Shown here: piece by piece, positions 57,778 through 64,000 of the stretch
Layout of the letters: each line of letters begins with the position of its first letter
How positions within the stretch are numbered: position 1 is the first letter of the stretch
Origin: Paenibacillus pini JCM 16418
GTDB lineage: Bacteria; Bacillota; Bacilli; Paenibacillales; Paenibacillaceae
Reading direction: 5' to 3'
NCBI RefSeq assembly: GCF_000576305.1
Contig: NZ_BAVZ01000001.1
Location: 186,001 to 250,000 of the forward strand
Length of the DNA: 64,000 nt
The notes under the pieces: model-generated
Told to the model about the DNA's origin: nothing
Databases searched by the model: none
Seen by the model: only the letters and a program-made list of their open reading frames with translations
Position numbers and translations under genes: made by a program

Positions 57778-60700
57778 ATGATGAGTTCATTTGTACATTT
57801 GCATGTGCATAGCGAATACAGCCTCCTGGATGGAGCGGCACGGATCTCGGACCTTGTCCGCCAAGCTGCGGAATTCGGAATGAAAGCGCTGGCGCTCACA
57901 GATCATGGTGTTATGTATGGGGCAGTACCTTTTTATAAAGCTTGTCTTACCCATGGCATCAAACCCATTATCGGATGTGAGGCTTACTTGACGGCAGGCT
58001 CGCGTAAAGAACGAGGTACTCGTAAGGATCAGCCTATTTATCATCTGATTCTGCTGGCCAAGAACGAGACAGGTTACCGAAATTTGATGAAGTTATGCTC
58101 TATAGGCCATCTAGAAGGCTTTCATTATAAACCACGGATTGATATGGATGCGCTTAAAGCCCATCATGAAGGCATTATTTGTATGAGCGCATGCCTCGGC
58201 GGTGAAGTGCCGCAGCATTTATTGCATGGAAAAGTAGAAGAAGCTAGAAAGGCAGCGCGCAGATATCAGGACATTTTTGGTGAAGATTTTTATTTGGAAT
58301 TACAGGATCATGGACTGCCTGAACAGAAGCGGGTCAATCCACAGCTTATCGAACTGAGTGAAGAATTGGGTATAGCTCTGGCAGCAACCAATGACGTACA
58401 TTATTTGATGCAAGAGGACGCTGAAATGCAAGATGTGCTGATTTGTATCGGAACGGGAAAGACCGTTGAGGATGAGGAGAGACTTAGAATTCCTACCAAT
58501 CAACTGTATATGAAAAGTGGAGACGAAATGGCTCGGGTGTTCCCGCATGTGCGTCAAGCGCTGGAGAATACGGCTCTGATTGCCGATAAATGCGATCTGG
58601 AGCTGGAATTTGGCAAATATATTTTGCCTGAATATCGACCGATTCCTGAAGGTTTCTCGTCTGAAACCTATCTACGCTCGCTTTGTGCTGAAGGGCTTAC
58701 TCAGCGCTATGAAGGCACGGATCGTTGGGAGACGGAAGAGACAAGGAGAGAACTTGAGCAACGCCTCTCCTACGAGCTTGGAGTCATTGAGAACATGGGA
58801 TTCAGTGATTACTTCTTAATTGTTTGGGATTTTATCACCTATGCCCATAAGCAAGGCATTGCTACAGGACCGGGACGGGGATCATCTGCGGGTAGCTTGG
58901 TCGCTTATGTCCTTCGTATTACAGATGTAGACCCGATGAAATACCATCTGCTCTTTGAACGTTTTCTGAATCCGGAGCGTGTGACCATGCCGGATATTGA
59001 TATTGATTTCAGTGATGAGCGGCGTGAAGAAGTCATTGCGTATGTTGCTGACAAATATGGATTTGCACATGTGGCGCAAATCATTACCTTTGGTACGATG
59101 GCTGCTCGAGCGGCAGTAAGGGATGTAGGTCGAGCCTTAAATGTTCCATATGGTGAAGTGGACAAGGCTGCCAAACTCATCCCCAACCAGCTGGGTATTA
59201 CGATTCAGCGGTCTTTAGAAATTAGTGAAGAGCTGAAGAAATTGTATGACCATGGCGGCAGAACGAAGGAACTGCTGAATATGGCAATGAAGGTCGAAGG
59301 AATGCCTCGTCATGCCTCCACACATGCTGCAGGCGTCGTGATTTCACGTGATCCGCTTACTGATGTAGTTCCTCTACAGGAGGGGAGCGAGAAGACGGCG
59401 CTAACCCAGTATTCGATGGAGCATCTAGAGAGTATTGGACTACTCAAAATGGATTTTTTGGGGTTACGCACATTATCTATTATCGAACGTTGTATGCGCT
59501 GGATTGGAGAGGATGAGGGACAAGTCCCCGACTTTCATAACATCCCGGACGATGATCCTTTGACCTATGACATGCTGAGTAGCGGAGAAACGACAGGCAT
59601 ATTCCAGCTGGAATCTGCGGGCGTTCGGCGTGTACTTAAGGACCTGAAGCCAACCGTCTTTGAAGATATTATTTCGGTGGTCGCTTTATATCGTCCGGGT
59701 CCGATGGATTTCATACCGAAATTTATTCAATCGAAACATGGAGAGGTTGAAGTCGAATATCCGCATCAGGATTTGGAGCCGATTTTAGCGGACACGTATG
59801 GAATCATTGTATATCAGGAGCAGATTATGAAAATTGCTTCTCAGATGGCGGGTTTCTCACTTGGAGAGGCCGACCTGTTGCGCCGTGCGGTATCCAAGAA
59901 GAAGCGGGAAGTCCTAGACCATGAGCGAAGCCACTTCGTTGAAGGTAGCATAGAGCAAGGATACCTCTATGAGGAAGCGAACCGAGTCTATGATATGATT
60001 GTGCGTTTCGCAAATTACGGATTTCCGCGCGCGCATGCTGCGGCTTATGGTGTGCTTGCTTTCCAAACGGCTTATCTTAAAGCCCATTATCCTGTGCAGT
60101 TTATGGCATCCATGTTAACGGCAGTCATGGGTAGTCACCGAAAAGTGGCGGAATATGTCTTAGAGTGCAGGCGAATGGAGATTAAAGTATTACCTCCTGA
60201 TGTTAACGATAGTGGTGTGCTGTTCACACCCGTCACAACCAAAGATGGGGAAGGTGACAACAAATTAGGTCCTGGGAATGTACGTTTTGGACTGGGAGCT
60301 GTTAAGAACGTCGGTCATCTGGCTGTGGAGAACATGATCGCGGTTCGTGAAGAAGGCCCATTCGAAAGCTTACTTGATTTCTGCCGACGGATTGACTTAC
60401 GTGTATGTAACAAGCGGGTCATTGAATCACTAATTCAGGCGGGTGCCTTTGATACTTTGCCAGGTCACCGCGCACAACTGCTTGCCATGCTAGATGAGAC
60501 CGTTGAAGCCGCGGTCAAATGGCGTAAAGAGCGCGAAGATTTACAAATTCAACTGTTTGATTTTGTCGAAACGCCGAATTGGGATATTGAATATCCGAAC
60601 ATACCGCAATTCTCGGCGAGTCAGCAGTTAGAGCTAGAACGAGAATTATTAGGACTGTATCTTTCTGGGCATCCATTAGATGATTTCAATCAAGATCTAA

Positions 60701-61494
60701 TTCAGAGCGGGGTAGACCGGCTAATGGATTTGGCGAAAGCGCCTGATGAGAAACGGACGGTTGTTGCGGGAATGGTTGTCTCGGTGAAAACAATTACGAC
60801 CAAACAGGGCAAAGCGATGGCTTTCATGGATATGGAAGATCAGATTGAACGATGTGAGGTAGTTCTTTTTCCAGAAGTATGGAAGCGGAGTGCTCCACAT
60901 ATTGAAAAGGGTGCTTTGCTCGCCGTGCTTGCCAAGGTGCAGCAGCAAGATGAGGGCTTTAAGCTGCTCGCTGAAGAAGCTGTACCGCTGGACAGCGCGG
61001 CGCTTCAGCAGCTTGTGCGGCGCGTTCAAGCGCCACAAGGCGGCCGTAGTGGTGCTGTCAGGCCGCGCAGTGCGGCGCCAGTCCGTCCAGCTAGCGGCGC
61101 GAAGCCTATGCCGTCAGCCCAGGCTGGAGCGCGTCCTGCCGCCACCAGTATGGGCGGCGCAAGCCCCACTGCCGCGTCTAGCGGAAGTGCTTCCACGCAT
61201 ACGCCAGTTACGGCTAGGCCAGATAGCGCCGCGAAGGTGAACGATACGCAGCCCGAGCGTGCCACCGAGCAGCGTGTGTTCGTAAAAATTACGCAGAAGG
61301 CTGAAAATTCAGATCTGCTTGCACGTCTACAGATCCTGCTACAGCAGCATCCTGGACCCGTGGCGACCGTTCTTTTTTATGAACAAAGTCAGAAACTCCT
61401 TGCCCTCAGTGATCAATACAGAATCGAACCTTCGGTTATTTTGTTCGAGATGATGGAAACAATGTTGGGTGAAGGGACAGTCCGAATGAAGTAA
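57778..61494 (+). CDS. dnaE: DNA polymerase III subunit alpha DnaE
   Basis: Replicative polymerase used mainly in lagging-strand primer extension in Bacillales. 1238 aa. An N-terminal PHP domain (HLHVHSEYSLLDGA, then ALTDHGVMYG) precedes the palm with catalytic PDIDIDFSDERR (about residue 405), fingers, helix-hairpin-helix, and an OB-fold (KTITTKQGKAMAFMDMEDQ). A low-complexity Ala/Pro/Ser/Gly linker of about 80 residues (61030-61270) with GC-rich codons then joins a short C-terminal domain (DLLARLQILLQQHPGPVATV). ATG 57778 is set by AAAAGGAG. The frame opens at 57754. Confidence 0.96.
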   Translation: MMSSFVHLHVHSEYSLLDGAARISDLVRQAAEFGMKALALTDHGVMYGAVPFYKACLTHGIKPIIGCEAYLTAGSRKERGTRKDQPIYHLILLAKNETGYRNLMKLCSIGHLEGFHYKPRIDMDALKAHHEGIICMSACLGGEVPQHLLHGKVEEARKAARRYQDIFGEDFYLELQDHGLPEQKRVNPQLIELSEELGIALAATNDVHYLMQEDAEMQDVLICIGTGKTVEDEERLRIPTNQLYMKSGDEMARVFPHVRQALENTALIADKCDLELEFGKYILPEYRPIPEGFSSETYLRSLCAEGLTQRYEGTDRWETEETRRELEQRLSYELGVIENMGFSDYFLIVWDFITYAHKQGIATGPGRGSSAGSLVAYVLRITDVDPMKYHLLFERFLNPERVTMPDIDIDFSDERREEVIAYVADKYGFAHVAQIITFGTMAARAAVRDVGRALNVPYGEVDKAAKLIPNQLGITIQRSLEISEELKKLYDHGGRTKELLNMAMKVEGMPRHASTHAAGVVISRDPLTDVVPLQEGSEKTALTQYSMEHLESIGLLKMDFLGLRTLSIIERCMRWIGEDEGQVPDFHNIPDDDPLTYDMLSSGETTGIFQLESAGVRRVLKDLKPTVFEDIISVVALYRPGPMDFIPKFIQSKHGEVEVEYPHQDLEPILADTYGIIVYQEQIMKIASQMAGFSLGEADLLRRAVSKKKREVLDHERSHFVEGSIEQGYLYEEANRVYDMIVRFANYGFPRAHAAAYGVLAFQTAYLKAHYPVQFMASMLTAVMGSHRKVAEYVLECRRMEIKVLPPDVNDSGVLFTPVTTKDGEGDNKLGPGNVRFGLGAVKNVGHLAVENMIAVREEGPFESLLDFCRRIDLRVCNKRVIESLIQAGAFDTLPGHRAQLLAMLDETVEAAVKWRKEREDLQIQLFDFVETPNWDIEYPNIPQFSASQQLELERELLGLYLSGHPLDDFNQDLIQSGVDRLMDLAKAPDEKRTVVAGMVVSVKTITTKQGKAMAFMDMEDQIERCEVVLFPEVWKRSAPHIEKGALLAVLAKVQQQDEGFKLLAEEAVPLDSAALQQLVRRVQAPQGGRSGAVRPRSAAPVRPASGAKPMPSAQAGARPAATSMGGASPTAASSGSASTHTPVTARPDSAAKVNDTQPERATEQRVFVKITQKAENSDLLARLQILLQQHPGPVATVLFYEQSQKLLALSDQYRIEPSVILFEMMETMLGEGTVRMK

Positions 61495-61578
61495 TATATC
61501 TTAATGTAAAATGAATGAACATATTTTAATTCCTCCGCATACAATTAGGAGCACCAAAAGACAACATTTGAACGTGCT

Positions 61579-61605
61579 ACCCGGCCTTTCCCCAATAAGC
61601 CGGGT
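61579..61605 (+). promoter_or_regulatory. Hairpin upstream of the PgpA family gene
   Basis: Perfect arms ACCCGGC and GCCGGGT around a 13-base loop, 24 bases before the ATG and not followed by a T-run. Likely a 5'-UTR hairpin or weak terminator for dnaE read-through. Confidence 0.4.
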
Positions 61606-61629
61606 CTGCGCATTGCGGAGGAAAAATAA

Positions 61630-62136
61630 ATGTCATACGATGCAGCTATCGACCTGCTGAATAGCAGGGGAGTTACCGTAGAAGATATTGCGGATATTGT
61701 GTATCAGCTTCAACTTGTATATCATCCGTTATTGAAATGGGATGAATGTATTGAGAGTGTAAAAGCCGTACTGAGTAAACGCGAAGTGCAGTATACTCTG
61801 TTTACGGGGATTGCGCTGGATGAGCTAGCTGAGCGTAAGATGTTACCCCAACCGCTTCAGGCAATTATGGAAGCAGACGAACCGCTCTATGGAGTGGACG
61901 AGACCTTGGCTCTTGGCATTACCAGTGTTTACGGTATGATAGGTTTAACAAGTTTTGGATTTTTAGATAAAGAAAAAACAGGAATTATTCATGAATTAAA
62001 TAATAAGAAGAATCAAGTGCATGTTTTTATGGATGATTTGGTAGCGGGACTAGCCGCAGCAGCATCTGCGAGAATAGCCCATCGATTTAAGGGGGCAAAA
62101 AAATATACGCATCTGACTGAAAATAATGGATCTTAG
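61630..62136 (+). CDS. Phosphatidylglycerophosphatase A family protein (YutG-like)
   Basis: 168 aa. It starts MSYDAAIDLLNSRGVTVEDI as YutG-type PgpA-domain proteins do, with GIALDELAERKMLPQPLQAI and GLTSFGFLDKEKTGIIHELN, then VFMDDLVAGLAAAASARIAH. The family dephosphorylates phosphatidylglycerophosphate in E. coli, but this Firmicutes branch lacks the membrane helices of enteric PgpA and may have another substrate. Placed between dnaE and acc genes. Confidence 0.83.
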   Translation: MSYDAAIDLLNSRGVTVEDIADIVYQLQLVYHPLLKWDECIESVKAVLSKREVQYTLFTGIALDELAERKMLPQPLQAIMEADEPLYGVDETLALGITSVYGMIGLTSFGFLDKEKTGIIHELNNKKNQVHVFMDDLVAGLAAAASARIAHRFKGAKKYTHLTENNGS

Positions 62137-62268
62137 AACCTAAAATTGCTGTTTTTTTGCTCTATTTAGTCTCTTGTAACCTGAGCCCTTTGTTGCGGTA
62201 AAAAAGCGAGTTATGTTATCATTATTCCATTATACGGGCTCAGAACTTGAGATTAGGGGGCTGAAGGA

Positions 62269-62457
62269 ATGTGGACGGTCATCTATATCGCACCTACCGC
62301 CAAGGTAGCGGACATGATCACAACCAAATTAACGGAAGAAGGATTTTTGGTTAAAAGCCGTCCTGTCAACTTATCCAAGCAGCAGTTTGAAATTTTGGTT
62401 CCCTCTGGCGAGCTAGAGGAAGTCCAGGAAGTGCTCAATTCCATTTTGCATCCTTAA
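62269..62457 (+). CDS. Small DUF2007-like protein
   Basis: 62 aa: MWTVIYIAPTAKVADMITTK and LTEEGFLVKSRPV and KQQFEILVPSGELEEVQEVL resemble the ferredoxin-like fold of DUF2007 proteins. Relatives upstream of accD in Paenibacillus are sometimes labelled glutamate decarboxylase, a name not supported by this size. It sits just upstream of accD with AGGGGG in its leader. Confidence 0.7.
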   Translation: MWTVIYIAPTAKVADMITTKLTEEGFLVKSRPVNLSKQQFEILVPSGELEEVQEVLNSILHP

Positions 62458-62538
62458 TATTAATGGTCAGCAAAATGATGTTTATAGAGTTACGAGTGAA
62501 GATGCGGCCAACAAATCAACGGCTGGAGAGGTGTAGTT

Positions 62539-63432
62539 GTGTTTAAAGACTTATTTCAGAAAAAGAGAAAGTATGCGACCATTCCTTCGGAGCGTGTAGG
62601 AAGAGGTAGCCTGACCGGAGACGGTGAGCGTCCGAAACGGGAAATTCCCGAAGGACTTATGAACAAGTGTGCGAAATGCGGGATAATTCAGTACAGCAAA
62701 GAGCTGGAGAAGAATCTAAAAGTATGTCCGGCTTGTGGCTATCATATGCGCCTGAATGCAATGGAACGGATTCAAATGACTCTGGATGAAGAAGGATTTG
62801 AGGAATTCGACAGCGGTATGGTGTCCGTCGATCCACTACAATTTCCAGGGTACGGAACAAAACTTGAGCAACAAACGATGAAATCGGGTCTACGTGAGGC
62901 TATTATTACTGGACAAGGTACTCTAATGGGCATACCTGTAGTTGTTGGAGTGATGAGCTTTGACTTCTTCACGGGAAGCATGGGTTCAGTAGTTGGTGAG
63001 AAGATTACACGTGCAGTTGAGATTGCTACTGAAAAACAATTACCGCTTATTTTATTCTCCACTTCAGGTGGAGCACGGATGCAGGAAAGTATACTTAGTT
63101 TGATGCAGATGGCAAAGACCAGTGCTGCTTTAGCAAGATTTAATGATGCAGGTGGTCTGTATATTTCTGTTATTACTGATCCTACAACGGGTGGTGTTTC
63201 GGCTAGTTTTGCTTCACTTGGAGATATTAATATTGCGGAGCCTGGAGCTGTATTTGGTTTTGCTGGCCGTATTGTTATTGAGCAGACGATCCGTCAAAAG
63301 CTGCCTGATGATTTTCAAACAGCAGAATTCAACCTTGCGCATGGCCAGTTAGACCTTGTAACACACCGTAAAGAACTACGTTCGATGCTTTCCAGATTAC
63401 TCGCGCTGCACAGCGTGGAAGGGGGACATTAA
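62539..63432 (+). CDS. accD: Acetyl-CoA carboxylase carboxyltransferase subunit beta AccD
   Basis: Beta subunit of the carboxyltransferase that makes malonyl-CoA for fatty acid synthesis. A zinc ribbon is formed by Cys44, Cys47, Cys63 and Cys66 (NKCAKCG, VCPACG). The crotonase-like core contains [46 protein letters not shown] and [18 protein letters not shown]. 297 aa. GTG 62539 with GGAGAGG upstream. accA follows directly. Confidence 0.96.
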   Translation: MFKDLFQKKRKYATIPSERVGRGSLTGDGERPKREIPEGLMNKCAKCGIIQYSKELEKNLKVCPACGYHMRLNAMERIQMTLDEEGFEEFDSGMVSVDPLQFPGYGTKLEQQTMKSGLREAIITGQGTLMGIPVVVGVMSFDFFTGSMGSVVGEKITRAVEIATEKQLPLILFSTSGGARMQESILSLMQMAKTSAALARFNDAGGLYISVITDPTTGGVSASFASLGDINIAEPGAVFGFAGRIVIEQTIRQKLPDDFQTAEFNLAHGQLDLVTHRKELRSMLSRLLALHSVEGGH

Positions 63433-64000
63433 GTGGCAGGAGAATTGCCTTTTGAGAAACCCCTTGTGGAAATGCGTCAAAAGATCAATGAATTGAAGCA
63501 GTTCGGACAGGACAAGGGTATTGATTTTTCGGATGAAATCACGAGATTAGAACAGCGCTATACTGAGCTTGAAGATGAAATATATTCAAATATTTCTGCC
63601 CCACAAAAAATGCATTTGGCCCGGCATCATCAGCGGCCAACATCGCTTGATTTGATTCAGCTTATATTCAGCGATTTTATAGAATTACATGGTGATCGTC
63701 TATTTGGTGATGATTTAGCCGTTGTTGGCGGTATTGCCAAATTGGATGGGATTCCTGTGACAGTAGTTGGTCAACAGCGTGGTAAGGATACGAAGGATAA
63801 TATTGCTCGTTTCTTCGGAAGCGCGCATCCCGAAGGATTCCGCAAAGCCATGCGACTCATGAAGCAGGCTGAGAAATTTAAACGCCCGATTATTACATTT
63901 ATTGATACAAAAGGTGCCTACCCCGGCAATACGGCAGAAGAGCGGGGACAATCGCAAGCCATTGCCCAAAATTTACGGGACATGGCCGTTTTGAGTGTCC
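63433..64000 (+). CDS. accA: Acetyl-CoA carboxylase carboxyltransferase subunit alpha AccA (partial)
   Basis: Alpha subunit, cut by the window end after about 189 residues. From GTG 63433, immediately after the accD TAA, it reads [20 protein letters not shown], then an acidic coiled region, [59 protein letters not shown] and the catalytic-site segment [28 protein letters not shown] gives the ribosome site. It forms the accDA operon with AccD. Confidence 0.95.
   Translation, partial: MAGELPFEKPLVEMRQKINELKQFGQDKGIDFSDEITRLEQRYTELEDEIYSNISAPQKMHLARHHQRPTSLDLIQLIFSDFIELHGDRLFGDDLAVVGGIAKLDGIPVTVVGQQRGKDTKDNIARFFGSAHPEGFRKAMRLMKQAEKFKRPIITFIDTKGAYPGNTAEERGQSQAIAQNLRDMAVLSV

Noticed and set aside
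61026..61265. Antisense frame in the dnaE linker
   Set aside because: An artefact of GC-rich low-complexity codons, with no supporting start signal.

Overview
The window looks like chromosomal DNA of an endospore-forming member of the Bacillales, most probably Paenibacillus or a close relative. It carries sporulation and spore-coat genes (pdaA, ytvI, cotJABC, ytrH/ytrI, five YheC/YheD-type ATP-grasp genes and yheA). The right end partly matches the Bacillus subtilis dnaE/ytrH-ytrI/ytpI-ytoI and accD-accA neighbourhood. Genes have strong AGGAGG-type ribosome binding sites and many TTG/GTG starts. The genus is an inference from family content, not a computed placement. I found no rRNA, tRNA, CRISPR array, intact insertion sequence or prophage.

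Layout. (1) 0.1-10.4 kb: an oligopeptide ABC importer (SBP, two permeases, two ATPases) followed by a PepV-like dipeptidase, an M17 leucyl aminopeptidase, CutC and a ROK glucokinase. This is a peptide uptake and hydrolysis unit. (2) 10.5-14.5 kb: an amino-sugar operon (SIS-domain AgaS-like deaminase, DeoR regulator, ROK kinase, class II aldolase) behind a promoter region rich in palindromes. (3) 14.6-22.7 kb: single genes (DUF4349 lipoprotein, DUF2294, response regulator, pdaA, phosphodiester glycosidase, degV, DUF423, yunC), plus a short remnant of a PAP2 phosphatase gene. (4) 22.9-27 kb: methionine salvage genes mtnK-mtnA on the minus strand and dps. (5) 27.3-33.7 kb: the sufCDSUB iron-sulfur operon with a candidate Fur box upstream, then a TMEM175-type channel gene, then a duplicated scrap of the sufB 3' end. 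(6) 33.8-45.6 kb: HD-GYP genes, a MoaD-MoaE fusion, yunD, uppP, an MMPL transporter, yfkAB, a CorC-like protein and ytvI. (7) 45.7-54.9 kb: cotJABC, a HAD hydrolase, five tandem YheC/YheD-like ATP-grasp genes on the minus strand, and divergent yheA. (8) 55-64 kb: ytoI, ytpI, ytrI, ytrH, dnaE, a PgpA family gene, a small DUF2007-like gene, accD and the start of accA, which runs off the window.

A window-wide oddity is that eight otherwise well-conserved genes are each broken by one small indel: pepV, cutC, the DUF4349 lipoprotein, mtnK, sufS, one HD-GYP gene, cotJC and one yheCD paralogue. Most are one-base changes in short homopolymers. Because sufS, expected to be essential, is among them, sequencing or assembly error is more likely than widespread pseudogenisation, and these genes are described as whole genes. 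By contrast the PAP2 remnant and the sufB tail fragment look like genuine evolutionary debris.
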